From NCBI RefSeq assembly GCF_003544875.1, contig NZ_CP032094.1:1488001-1552000 (forward strand): a DNA stretch of 64,000 bases, given 5' to 3'. A program made the position numbers and the translations under genes. Of this stretch, positions 27,266 to 36,321 are shown piece by piece. The notes beneath the pieces are model-generated. The model was not told where the DNA came from. It did no database searches and saw only the letters and a list, made by a program, of their open reading frames with translations. The DNA is from Vibrio alfacsensis. GTDB taxonomy: Bacteria > Pseudomonadota > Gammaproteobacteria > Enterobacterales > Vibrionaceae. How positions within the stretch are numbered: position 1 is the first letter of the stretch; every line of letters begins with the position of its first letter.

Positions 27266-28231
27266 GTTGCAAACCGAAAGGGTATTGTGAGGGATATGAG
27301 ATGAGGGTGATGATGCTACACAGTCAAAACAAGCGAGCTAAATGCAGCGTATTGCGCTATCGTTGCTCAAGCGTAACGGCATTCTTTATAGTACTTATTC
27401 TTTCTGATGCTGGCGATGATTAAGCAACAAACGTTATTAACCTGATGATCTGGAAGCTATAAAGGAAGACGTAATATGACAGTGCGTGTACGCCATATTT
27501 TTATTAATCCGAGCGCTAGAAATTAGACTAAAAAACTAAGAAGCTTATGTCCATTCCCGTGATAAATGATCAGGGTAAACGATGCTGGTTCCTTTTGCTG
27601 GCTCCTTTCTAAACCATAACGTTGTTCGGATAAAATTGAAAAAGGTCGCACGGATGTACGACCTATGAACTAGGGGCGGTGCTACAACCTACAAATAACC
27701 ACTATCGCGTAACCAATACTTCCCATCTCAAAAGAATCGGTAGTTATACTTACTTTGTAGTACCTCAGTTAAGCTTTGCAGCATGAATGGGGGCAAGTTC
27801 ATAAGGTACTCCTCAATCCCTTTGTCCAGACTATCACTTAACCTAGCATAATTTTGTCAACTCCAGCGCTGTTAATACTCTATACAAGTATCATTGTAGG
27901 GCGCTGACACTCAAAAGTTTGGTCAAAATAACCTCCTTGAGTGCCATTTTGATATGACACATCATTCTTTATATCAATGGTAGATATTTGAATCAACAGT
28001 TAGAGGTGAGCCCTATCTCTATTAATCTGTGTTTTGCTGTTTGGGATACGAGAAGTTATCCGAACGATAGATTTAGTCTGAACCGCCTAAGAAGCTTCTG
28101 TCCAAAAATGAGCTTGGTGGTGTGTTTATGATTAACAAACCACCAACTTCGTCAGGCTGAGTACGAGCCAGTAAAGATTAACCACTGGTCATCGTGTCGA
28201 TCCCACTTTCACTTCAGTGCCCTTGCCATCA
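27266..28231. other. Gene-poor decayed stretch with repeats and gene remnants
   Basis: About 970 bp without an intact gene. It holds: a 16-codon reading frame at 27477-27527 with a strong AAGGAAG site, MTVRVRHIFINPSARN, possibly the broken start of a larger gene; two direct copies of an 18-bp motif (CTAAGAAGCTTaTGTCCA 27536-27553 and CTAAGAAGCTTcTGTCCA 28088-28105); a 10-bp inverted pair GTTCGGATAA (27624-27633) / TTATCCGAAC (28056-28065); a terminator-like hairpin at about 27640-27664; and a 13-bp hairpin with one mismatch at 28114-28146. This looks like the remains of past insertion and deletion. Confidence 0.5.
27638..27665 (-). terminator. Minus-strand terminator-like hairpin in the decayed stretch
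   Basis: GGTCGTAC / GTGCGACC stem (one mismatch) followed on the minus strand by TTTTTCAATTTT. Upstream of it on the same strand is a 24-codon frame starting MNLPPFMLQSLTEVL (27793 down to about 27720) with GAGGAG 7 nt before the ATG, so a short transcript may exist here. Confidence 0.45.
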
Positions 28232-28678
28232 TCACTGCGCTGCTGACTTAACCAAGGTTCCCAACACGCCGCTGACTTTATTCAAGATTTCATCGCATCC
28301 GTTTATATCGTGACGCTCTTTTAAGTAGGATGGGTCATTGTAAGCTAACCAAGTTTTGCCCTCGGCATCTTCATAGACCAAGACTTTTTGTGGAAGATCG
28401 ATTGCCACTTCTTGCGCGCAAACCATTAACGGAGTTCCTACCTTAGGGTTGCCAAAAACAATGACTTCGGTTGGTCTGAGCGCCATATCGACTTTCGCCG
28501 CATTGGCTTGATGGTTAACCCTTGCGAACACATTCAGCCCTTTCTCTTGGGCAATATCAACAAACTTATCGGCAGTATCTTGCACGGAATGCTGGCTACC
28601 AACACGCACGACACTCTCTTCGGCCTGCGTAGTATACGAAGCCAATAACACCGCTAATCCAACGATCACCCATCTCAT
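28232..28678 (-). CDS. DUF302 family periplasmic protein
   Basis: 148-aa protein with a signal peptide (cut after TQA). The DUF302 domain is recognisable from SVQDTADKFVDIAQEKGLNVFARVNHQANA, PTEVIVFGNPKVGTPLMVCAQEVAIDLPQKVLVYED and WLAYNDP. The family fold is known but its cellular role is not. It is divergent from the U32 peptidase gene across about 150 bp and has no other clear partner. Confidence 0.85.
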   Translation of the reverse strand: MRWVIVGLAVLLASYTTQAEESVVRVGSQHSVQDTADKFVDIAQEKGLNVFARVNHQANAAKVDMALRPTEVIVFGNPKVGTPLMVCAQEVAIDLPQKVLVYEDAEGKTWLAYNDPSYLKERHDINGCDEILNKVSGVLGTLVKSAAQ

Positions 28679-28834
28679 ACAGCCCTTCCTTTTTCGTTAT
28701 CAGTTAGTCACTCAAATATAGACCGGATGTTCAGATTAATTGATTCAGATTAATAAAGTGTTAACTAGCGCTAGATCACATTTTTGAAACCCATAGAATA
28801 CGTGCTTATTTTATTGCTGAGTAAGAGTAAACGA

Positions 28835-30835
28835 GTGACACGCGATCAATTTGAGTTATTAGCGCCGGGTGGCGATCTAGATTCCATCAAAGCGGCGATT
28901 GCTGCAGGTGCCGACGCCATCTATTGTGGGCTTGACCGCTTTAATGCGCGCAACCGTGCAACCAACCTAACATTGGATAACTTAAATGGGGTGTTAACCC
29001 TAGCACATCAGCACAACTGTAAGATCTTTTTAACGCTTAACGTACTGATTTTAGAGAGCGAAATTCCCGCGATTGTGCGCCTGCTTAGCCAACTGAACAC
29101 CACCGCGATAGATGGCGTGATCGTACAAGATCTTGGCCTTGCTTATATTCTCAAGAACCATTTCCCTGATTTAGACGTGCACGCCTCAACCCAGTTGAAT
29201 ACGCACAATGAGGGGCAAATTCTATTCCTTAACCAACTCACGGCAAGTCGCGTCAACCTTTCTCGTGAACTGAACATCAACGAGATAAAACATCTGGCTC
29301 AATTTGGTCGCGAGCATAACGTCATGATGGAAGTCTTCGTTCATGGCTCTTACTGTATTGGGTTTTCTGGGATTTGCTATATCAGCTCTGCTCGTAACGG
29401 AGCATCGGGTAACCGTGGCCGTTGTAGCCAACCCTGTCGTGAACAATACGAAACGACAAAAACAGGCAACAATTACCCACTCAACATGAAAGACAACTCC
29501 GCGTTTGGCGATTTAGCCGCCCTCGCAGACGCAGGCGTTTACTCACTCAAAGTCGAAGGCCGCATCAAAAAATCGCATTACGTGTATACGGTTGTCGATA
29601 ACTGGCGTAAGCAGATTGACCGTTTATGTGATGGGGCTGAGCTATCCAACGACACCACGGAACTTTACACCGTATTTAACCGAGATTTCTCTAACGCATT
29701 TTTGCAAGGTGATTTCGGTAAGGCAATGTACATTGATAACCCTCGTGACCATGCGGTAAAACACTTTTCAAAGATCTATCAGTGTCAGTCGGTTGATGAT
29801 GTTCAAGCAGTGAAAAAGAAACTGTACGACGATAAAACAGCGATCATCGAAACCGTTGCAGAAAAAACACAGACCTTTGATGTGAGTTCAGCCAATGCGT
29901 CCAACAGCAGCTTAAAAGGGGCGATTGATGTACCGAGCCTACCCGCATTACCCGCGTCAGAACCACGTTTAGGTGCACCAAAACTGTCGGTACTGATCTC
30001 AGCAATGCAAGACGTGTCACTGTGCGAATACACTAATGCAGATATCTACTATCAACTGCCAATGGGCTTAGCAGGCGAACTGCCGGCCATGACAGAACTA
30101 TTCCAAGCAAATCCGACACTGAAACCTTGGTTCCCTGCGATACTAATTGGGGACGATTACCAAGCGGCACGCACATTCTTAGAAGCCGTGAAGCCGGATT
30201 TGTCGATCACCAATAACTCAGGCGTTGGCATCATCGCTCAACAACTGGGTTTGGGTTGGGTAGCGGGCCCACAAATGAACACCGTCAACTCATACTCATT
30301 CAAATGTTTGCAAGAAGAGTTTGCAGCGAGCGGCGCGTTTATCTCTAACGAGTTAAACATGAAGCAGATGCGCCACATTAAGCGTCCGCAAAACATGCGC
30401 AGTTACTACAGCGTCTACCACCCAAATACCCTGCTCACTAGCCGTCAATGTCTGTTCCAACAAACGGAGGGTTGCCGTAAAATCAAGGTTAATAAAGGGT
30501 GTTTGAAGCGCTGTGATAAACGTACTTCCATCATTAATTTGAAAGACAACCCATACGTAGTGCAAAAGCAAAAAGGCAGTCACAACTCGATATACAGCGA
30601 ACACAATGTATTGAACCTGCAAGTGCTGCAAGATCTACCGCAACTGTTTACCGATGTGCTGATTGACCTACGTGATATTCAAACTGAGACTAAAGTATCA
30701 GCCACTAAATCAGAGTTGATTGATGCATTTTTGCTACTGTTAGAAACACCGTGTGAACAAGGTGAGCAAGGTGAGCAAGCGCTCAATACGATGATTCAAC
30801 CTACGGCAAACGCTCAATACTTGAAAGGCTTATAA
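28835..30835 (+). CDS. U32 family peptidase-like protein
   Basis: About 666 aa. The N-terminal half is a U32 domain (FELLAPGGDLDSIKAAIAAGADAIYCGL at the start) and carries the U32 cysteine pattern HGSYCIGFSGICYISS...RGRCSQPCREQY. Homologues such as E. coli RlhA, TrhP and UbiU/V are RNA- or quinone-hydroxylation factors rather than proteases, and several bind an Fe-S cluster through such cysteines. A second cysteine group (about CLFQQTEGCRKIKVNKGCLKRC) lies in the C-terminal half. I use GTG 28835, preceded by AAGAG, because U32 proteins begin close to this motif; a TTG at 28784 would add 17 residues. The substrate is unknown. Confidence 0.78.
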   Translation: MTRDQFELLAPGGDLDSIKAAIAAGADAIYCGLDRFNARNRATNLTLDNLNGVLTLAHQHNCKIFLTLNVLILESEIPAIVRLLSQLNTTAIDGVIVQDLGLAYILKNHFPDLDVHASTQLNTHNEGQILFLNQLTASRVNLSRELNINEIKHLAQFGREHNVMMEVFVHGSYCIGFSGICYISSARNGASGNRGRCSQPCREQYETTKTGNNYPLNMKDNSAFGDLAALADAGVYSLKVEGRIKKSHYVYTVVDNWRKQIDRLCDGAELSNDTTELYTVFNRDFSNAFLQGDFGKAMYIDNPRDHAVKHFSKIYQCQSVDDVQAVKKKLYDDKTAIIETVAEKTQTFDVSSANASNSSLKGAIDVPSLPALPASEPRLGAPKLSVLISAMQDVSLCEYTNADIYYQLPMGLAGELPAMTELFQANPTLKPWFPAILIGDDYQAARTFLEAVKPDLSITNNSGVGIIAQQLGLGWVAGPQMNTVNSYSFKCLQEEFAASGAFISNELNMKQMRHIKRPQNMRSYYSVYHPNTLLTSRQCLFQQTEGCRKIKVNKGCLKRCDKRTSIINLKDNPYVVQKQKGSHNSIYSEHNVLNLQVLQDLPQLFTDVLIDLRDIQTETKVSATKSELIDAFLLLLETPCEQGEQGEQALNTMIQPTANAQYLKGL

Positions 30836-30879
30836 GCGGATTTTCACGTAAGCCACACAGCACAATTTACGGATAAACT

Positions 30880-31266
30880 ATGCACCCAATGAAGCAAGAA
30901 ACGTTGAGCTATTTCGATGATTTGAATTACAGTATTATCTCGCGAACTGATGACGTTTATGCGCTAAAGCAGAACCGAACAGGCTTAACCGTCGAACTCG
31001 ACTTCTCTGTACTTGGTAGCGGAAAGCTCCCTGAACCACGGACACAAAAAACGGATAAGAAACTGTACTTCCTTGATATCAGCGATATTGAGAGAATCGG
31101 TTTTGAGGTATTAGAACCTTTTGCTATTGCACTTGAGGAACATTGTTCTATGGTCGTATATGAGCCTGAGTTCTTTGAGCAAAGCATGAAAGAGATGTGG
31201 ATGTTTCTATCAAACGATCCACGAGATCGTGATGTGTTCAAAGACAGCAAGTTTTATCGATCTTAA
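30880..31266 (+). CDS. Hypothetical small acidic cytoplasmic protein
   Basis: 128-aa protein without signal peptide or membrane segment; rich in acidic and aromatic residues, ending DRDVFKDSKFYRS. I do not recognise the family. It starts 44 bp after the U32 gene on the same strand and may be in the same transcript. Codon use looks like that of its neighbours. An internal ATG at 30889 is an alternative start. Confidence 0.6.
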   Translation: MHPMKQETLSYFDDLNYSIISRTDDVYALKQNRTGLTVELDFSVLGSGKLPEPRTQKTDKKLYFLDISDIERIGFEVLEPFAIALEEHCSMVVYEPEFFEQSMKEMWMFLSNDPRDRDVFKDSKFYRS

Positions 31267-31385
31267 CGAGCCTTTTCGCCGCTAGTAAGGTATGAAAACC
31301 TCAAACTACGACGGACTCTTCTTGAACAGTTGCCTTGCACTGACTACAATGGCGCACTTTTTTTACGGACTTCAAGGTCACAAAC

Positions 31386-31631
31386 ATGACAGATACAGCT
31401 AAACCAGCTCTACCAGATCGCCTAGCGGGTAACCCACGTAGCCCATTCTTCATCAAAGAATGTTTCGATCACCAAATCGGTATCCGTTTTAACGGCAAAG
31501 AGCGCACTGACGTAGAAGAATACTGCATCAGCGAAGGTTGGGTAAAAATTGCTTCACCTAAAGCAAAAGACCGTTTCGGTAACCCAATGCTTATCAAACT
31601 AAAAGGCGAAGTAGAAGCTTACTACGCGTAA
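31386..31631 (+). CDS. DUF3297 family protein
   Basis: 81-aa basic-acidic protein beginning MTDTAKPALPDRLAGNPRSPFF, the conserved start of DUF3297, found across gamma-proteobacteria. The function is unknown. It is a short single-gene unit with its own terminator and codon use that suggests good expression. Confidence 0.85.
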   Translation: MTDTAKPALPDRLAGNPRSPFFIKECFDHQIGIRFNGKERTDVEEYCISEGWVKIASPKAKDRFGNPMLIKLKGEVEAYYA

Positions 31632-31654
31632 GCTGACCACGCTGAATGTATTTG

Positions 31655-31684
31655 AAAGCTCGAGTTTGACTCGGGCTTTTTTAA
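31655..31684 (+). terminator. Terminator after the DUF3297 gene
   Basis: Stem AAGCTCGAGT / ACTCGGGCTT (one G-U pair) with a TTG loop, followed by TTTTT. Confidence 0.85.
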
Positions 31685-31857
31685 TACCTGTCATATCTCT
31701 TTTCCGATTAATCTATTCCCTCCTCTATCCAGTACAAGTTGTTAAGAAATCGATGTAAATCGCTGTTTTTATCTGATTGTTGTCTAAAGTTTCTATAGAA
31801 CTTACTGCAATAACTATTGCCAAAAGAAACGACACCTTTTGAATACAGGGAGAGGAA

Positions 31858-32583
31858 ATGGAAAGCCCACTTGTCACACTCAATAACGCCAGCAAAAGCT
31901 TTGTCGATGGCAAAGAGACACATCACGTGTTGGAAGACGTCGACTTCACGTTAAACACAGGAGCGAGTGTTGCGCTGACGGGCGCCAGTGGCAGCGGAAA
32001 AAGTACCCTACTCAATGTCATCGCTGGCTTTGAACCGCTTTCCGAAGGTGAGTTGTGGTTAGATGGCGATAACACGGCGGCATGGAAAGACCCACAATGG
32101 AGCCGATTTCGACACCAAAAACTCGGCGTGATCTTCCAGCAGTTCAATCTCCTCACACCACTTAACGTCAAACAAAACATCGCGTTCCCTCTGCATTTGA
32201 ATCAACAGAAATGGAACAACTGGTGCGATTATTTGGTCGAGACGCTGGGCATCAGCCAACTTCTCGACAGACATGTTTCTGCTCTTTCAGGTGGTCAACA
32301 ACAACGAGTCGCGATTGCGCGTGCACTTGCCCATAAACCCAAACTTCTGCTTGCTGATGAACCCACAGGTAACCTCGACCAAAAAGCAGGGCTAGAAGTA
32401 ATGAAACTGCTCAGTGAAATCACCACCCAAGGCAATACGGCAGTGCTGTTAGTCACCCACAGTCCTGACTGCGCTGAGTTCATGCAAACCCAATTACGCT
32501 TAAAAGATGGGCGTTTAGAAAATAGTCAGTTGCATAACAGTCACCATTTAGACAAACATGAGCTTCACCATGAAGCAAACTAA
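31858..32583 (+). CDS. attE: ABC transporter ATP-binding protein (LolD/MacB type, AttE-like)
   Basis: 241-aa ABC ATPase of the LolD/MacB/FtsE class. Walker A GASGSGKST (about 41-49), Q-loop FQQFNLL, signature LSGGQQQR (about 141-148), Walker B LLLADEPTGNLD and the switch His VTHS are all present. The start ATG has GGAG upstream. The next gene, an FtsX-type permease, overlaps it by 26 bp. With the CrtC-like lipoprotein that follows, the set matches the poorly studied AttEFGH system. It probably drives mechanotransmission or extraction in the envelope rather than nutrient import. Confidence 0.85.
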   Translation: MESPLVTLNNASKSFVDGKETHHVLEDVDFTLNTGASVALTGASGSGKSTLLNVIAGFEPLSEGELWLDGDNTAAWKDPQWSRFRHQKLGVIFQQFNLLTPLNVKQNIAFPLHLNQQKWNNWCDYLVETLGISQLLDRHVSALSGGQQQRVAIARALAHKPKLLLADEPTGNLDQKAGLEVMKLLSEITTQGNTAVLLVTHSPDCAEFMQTQLRLKDGRLENSQLHNSHHLDKHELHHEAN

Positions 32584-35101
32584 GCCATCAAACACCAGAT
32601 TCACTCATACTCGACTCGCCCTGAATCTGTTTGCAGCGCACTATCGGCAGGCGCCACTGCAAGCCGCCGCGATTCTGATCGGTATCGTGCTGGCCGTGAC
32701 CTTGTTTGTTGCGGTGCAAGCCATCAACCTCAATGCCAAGCGCAGTTATGCTGAGTCTACCGAGCAGCTCAGCGCACAAGCTCAGAACGTAATTATTCCA
32801 CCAGCGGGGCAAAACTATCTGCCCGAATCGCTCTACTTCACCCTTAGACAAAACGGACTCAGTGCAGCACTACCTGTAATCGAAGGGCGAGTGAGAGACG
32901 AACAAGGCCGTCGCTGGTCAGTACAAGGCAGCGAGTTGATTGCAGCCATCTCTTCACGTTCGCGCTATTCAATGGATAACAAGCAAAAGTCATCAGATAA
33001 CCAACAGAACGTCTCTTTGTTCGATAGTGCTTTACCCTTGCCTGAGCTTTTAGCCGGCAAGCCAATCGTGATGATGAGCCAATCACAACATCAAAGCCTT
33101 GAAGAGGTGGAAACCCTAACTCTGGACGATATCCCAACTCAAGTGGTGGTGCTACCAGACGAATGGCAGTTAGGTAGCCGAATGTTGATGGACATTGGCT
33201 TTGCCCAGCAACTGCTCAATAAACAAGGACAGCTCAGTTATATTGCAGTTTTCCATTCGGGTGATAAAGGGAATAAAGACACGCAAGCAAAATGGCAAAG
33301 CATCATTGGCGAGCAAGGACAATGGATTACCAATAATCAAAGTACAGACCTTGGCTCGCTGACCGACAGCTTTCACCTCAACCTCACGGCAATGAGCTTA
33401 CTCGCGTTTTTAGTTGGGCTGTTCATTGCTTACAACGGCGTTAAGTACAGCTTGCTTAAGCGCAATCGGCTGTTAGTGCAGATTCAACAGGCGGGTGTCG
33501 CGCCGAGCATTGTGTTCTCTGCGCTGTTAGTTGAACTCACTATTCTGGTTACCATCGGTGCTTCACTCGGTTTTGTATTGGGCATGCAGCTTAGCCATTG
33601 GTTGCATCCGACCGTAGCACTGACTTTAGAACAACTTTATGGTGCGACACTGCTGCCCGGCACTTGGCAATGGCAATGGTGGGCGCAAGCGCTGCTGCTC
33701 ACGTTAGCTGCAACCCTATTGGCATGTTGGCAGCACTTTAAACAGCGAGTGCGCCAACCGCTTTCCTCTCATGGCGGATTTTATCAGGTGCCTGAAGCCT
33801 CTAACGAAAACCAATTGTTCGTTATAGGTGCTGCGTTGACGGCTTTCGCACTTGCAGGGTTATGGCTGAGTGAGCATCACCGCTTCACCATGGCGTGGCT
33901 CGGCGTGCTTGTGGTGTCGATTCCTTTGTACCTACCCAAAGCACTCAGCGTGTTAGCCAATTGGTGTGAAAAGCGCACCAGTTCTGGTTTGATGCAGTAT
34001 CTGTTTGCTGAGCTGCGTGAGCTGATTTCTCCGCTTTCTCTCGCCATGATGGCATTGCTACTCGCCGTGACAGCTAATATGGGAATGAACACGCTAGTTG
34101 GTAGCTTTGAGTCCACCTTAAAACAATGGTTAGAACAAAGGTTACACGCCGATATTTACGTCAACCCTGCGCAAGGGGAAATCGCAGATGTAGAGCGCGC
34201 ATTAGGGCAGTTCGACAAGGTTGAGACCGTCTACAAGCAATACTACGTCGATGATAACCTGCAAGGCTTACCGATTTTACTTGGCACCAAAGACAAAGAC
34301 ACCTTAGAACAAACCATGGTGTTCAAATCGTATTTGGAGAACTTCTGGCAGCGTTTTTACCAAGGTGAGTTAGTCGCCATCAGTGAACCAACCGCGGTCA
34401 AACTGGCTTTATCACTGGGTAGCGAGCTCACGCTTGATGCTGTTCCAAATAAGAACCTGCTTGTGGGTGCGATATTCCATGATTACGGCTCACCCAATGG
34501 TGAAGTGTTATTGGCACCAAAATTATGGCAAGAAAGCGGCTTTACTGACTTGCCGACAAGCCTTGGCATTAAAGTCTCGGGGGATCCACAAATCGTCTAC
34601 GAGCAACTGCGCGAGCAACTGAACCTGCACCCAAGCCAGCTATACGATCAGGCGCAAATCAAATCCATCGCGTTGGATATTTTCTCGCAGACTTTCGCCA
34701 TCACGCGAGCGCTCAACGGCGTGACTTTGATGGTCGCCGTGATTGGTTTGTTCAGTGCTTGCTTCATGTTGCTCGACGCGCGTAAAGCCGCCATTGCTAG
34801 GCTGTATGCACTTGGCGTCAGCCGTCGCAAATTAATGACCATGATGGTCGGACAGATCGTCGCTTTGGTCAGTTTTACTCTGGTTATCGCCCTGCCCCTC
34901 GGTGCGATGGTGGGTTATGTACTGACAGACATCGTCACCTTGCGCGCTTTTGGTTGGAGCTTAAATTATCTGTGGCATTGGAGTGATGCCCTCAGTATTG
35001 CGGCGATCACCATCTTGGTTGCCGTGATTGCGACCTTGATTCCGTTGTGGCGATTGGTCAGCAAGCCCGTCGTGTCCAGTTTGCAAAGCGAGGTGTTGTG
35101 A
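32558..35101 (+). CDS. FtsX-type ABC permease (AttF-AttG fused)
   Basis: 847-aa inner-membrane protein with two FtsX/MacB-like halves. Helices lie near residue 38, three at about 275-385, then about 420-465, about 490-520, and three near 725-830. A large periplasmic domain follows the first helix and a second lies at about 525-715. The size fits a fusion of the AttF and AttG permeases in one chain. The ATG at 32558 overlaps attE; the ATG at 32570 is an alternative. Its stop overlaps the next start by one base. The substrate is unknown; related Lol-type systems handle lipoproteins or lipids. Confidence 0.82.
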   Translation: MSFTMKQTKPSNTRFTHTRLALNLFAAHYRQAPLQAAAILIGIVLAVTLFVAVQAINLNAKRSYAESTEQLSAQAQNVIIPPAGQNYLPESLYFTLRQNGLSAALPVIEGRVRDEQGRRWSVQGSELIAAISSRSRYSMDNKQKSSDNQQNVSLFDSALPLPELLAGKPIVMMSQSQHQSLEEVETLTLDDIPTQVVVLPDEWQLGSRMLMDIGFAQQLLNKQGQLSYIAVFHSGDKGNKDTQAKWQSIIGEQGQWITNNQSTDLGSLTDSFHLNLTAMSLLAFLVGLFIAYNGVKYSLLKRNRLLVQIQQAGVAPSIVFSALLVELTILVTIGASLGFVLGMQLSHWLHPTVALTLEQLYGATLLPGTWQWQWWAQALLLTLAATLLACWQHFKQRVRQPLSSHGGFYQVPEASNENQLFVIGAALTAFALAGLWLSEHHRFTMAWLGVLVVSIPLYLPKALSVLANWCEKRTSSGLMQYLFAELRELISPLSLAMMALLLAVTANMGMNTLVGSFESTLKQWLEQRLHADIYVNPAQGEIADVERALGQFDKVETVYKQYYVDDNLQGLPILLGTKDKDTLEQTMVFKSYLENFWQRFYQGELVAISEPTAVKLALSLGSELTLDAVPNKNLLVGAIFHDYGSPNGEVLLAPKLWQESGFTDLPTSLGIKVSGDPQIVYEQLREQLNLHPSQLYDQAQIKSIALDIFSQTFAITRALNGVTLMVAVIGLFSACFMLLDARKAAIARLYALGVSRRKLMTMMVGQIVALVSFTLVIALPLGAMVGYVLTDIVTLRAFGWSLNYLWHWSDALSIAAITILVAVIATLIPLWRLVSKPVVSSLQSEVL

Positions 35102-36225
35102 TGGTTCGATTAGCAAGCAAACTTACTCTACTCATAAGCAGCTTGTTCCTGTTCGGTTGTGAAGATCACCAACCAAAAAATATTGGCACGCAAAATATGG
35201 GCACGTTGCTGGGCAGTGGAGATACGCTAAGTGAGAGCAACCCATTCTCACCTGTGGAAAAAGGTGTTGAACTCACCTTTCCTACCGATCATCAAGCGCA
35301 CCCGAATTTTCGTCATGAATGGTGGTACTTAACCGCCAACTTAATTGATGAAGACGGCAACCCACTTGGCGTTCAATGGACACAATTTCGCTTTGCTGCT
35401 GCGCCGCCAACAAGCGAAAATGAAGTGAAGAAAACCGAGTGGCAAACTCAGCAAATCTACATGGCGCACAGCGCGGTCACGACAACGGACAAACACTACG
35501 CCGATGAAAAATGGTCGCGCGATCAAGTCTCTCTAGCTGGCGTCGACACTTCACCATTTCGAGTTTACCTCGATAATTGGCAGTGGACTTCTTCAACCAA
35601 CGACCTCTTCCCTGCCACATTGAAGGCGAACTCCGAACAGTTTGGCTATTCGTTAACTCTCACCAGCAATGCGCCTTATCAAAAGCAAGGCGAGCAAGGT
35701 TACAGCACCAAAAGTGCCGATGGTCAGGTGGCTTCGTATTATTACAGCCAACCGTTTATTGATGTCTCCGGTGAAGTCACCATCGACGGCAAAACCCATC
35801 AAGTGTCGGGCAAAGGTTGGATAGACCGAGAGTGGAGCTCGCAGTTCTTACTCGATTCACAACAAGGCTGGGACTGGTTTGCTCTAAGGCTGAACGACGA
35901 AACCAGCTTGGTAGTGTTCCAATTGCGGGATTCCAAAACCGGACAAGCCAGTTACTCTAGCGCAAAACTGATGCAGCAAGATGGTTCTGGCATTGCTATC
36001 TCACAAAAAGACATTCAGTTAGAGGCAACCAAGCAAACAGACATCAACGGTCGTGATTATCCAACCCAGTGGCAAGTGTCGATTCCTAATCAGCAAATCG
36101 AACTGACGGTTTCTGCACTTAATCCAAACGCTAAAATGCCACTCTCCGTGCCTTATTGGGAAGGGCCAGTCTCTATAGAGGGGAGCCATTCAGGAATGGG
36201 GTATATGGAACTAACCGGGTACTAA
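35101..36225 (+). CDS. attH: AttH-like lipoprotein with CrtC/lipocalin-like domain
   Basis: 374-aa protein. The N-terminus is a lipoprotein signal peptide (SSLFLFGC, Cys at about 20). The rest shows the AttH/CrtC double lipocalin-like fold, with FRHEWWYLTANL near residue 75 and GKGWIDREWSSQFLL near residue 240 as signatures. CrtC relatives are carotenoid hydratases, but in Att operons the protein is thought to be an envelope partner of the ABC permease. The ATG at 35101 overlaps the permease stop (TGATG), so it is translationally coupled; a longer start at 35047 would lose the signal peptide. Confidence 0.82.
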   Translation: MVRLASKLTLLISSLFLFGCEDHQPKNIGTQNMGTLLGSGDTLSESNPFSPVEKGVELTFPTDHQAHPNFRHEWWYLTANLIDEDGNPLGVQWTQFRFAAAPPTSENEVKKTEWQTQQIYMAHSAVTTTDKHYADEKWSRDQVSLAGVDTSPFRVYLDNWQWTSSTNDLFPATLKANSEQFGYSLTLTSNAPYQKQGEQGYSTKSADGQVASYYYSQPFIDVSGEVTIDGKTHQVSGKGWIDREWSSQFLLDSQQGWDWFALRLNDETSLVVFQLRDSKTGQASYSSAKLMQQDGSGIAISQKDIQLEATKQTDINGRDYPTQWQVSIPNQQIELTVSALNPNAKMPLSVPYWEGPVSIEGSHSGMGYMELTGY

Positions 36226-36321
36226 CGCGGACATAGCAAACAAAAAATGCGTGCAGAAACTGAGCCAATCGATTCATAATGATCAGGTTTATCCGCTACC
36301 GAGCCAAGCACTGTATTCACT

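Noticed and set aside
27536-28105. Integron attC sites
   Set aside because: The repeats lack the RYYYAAC/GTTRRRY cores and the long imperfect palindrome of Vibrio attC sites, and no integrase or cassette array is nearby.
35047-35101. Earlier start for attH at 35047
   Set aside because: It would overlap the permease gene by 55 bp and destroy the lipoprotein signal peptide; ATG 35101 overlaps the stop by one base, the usual coupling.
31858-36225. Toxin or bacteriocin export system
   Set aside because: No peptide precursor, peptidase domain or immunity gene is present; the set matches the AttEFGH type instead.
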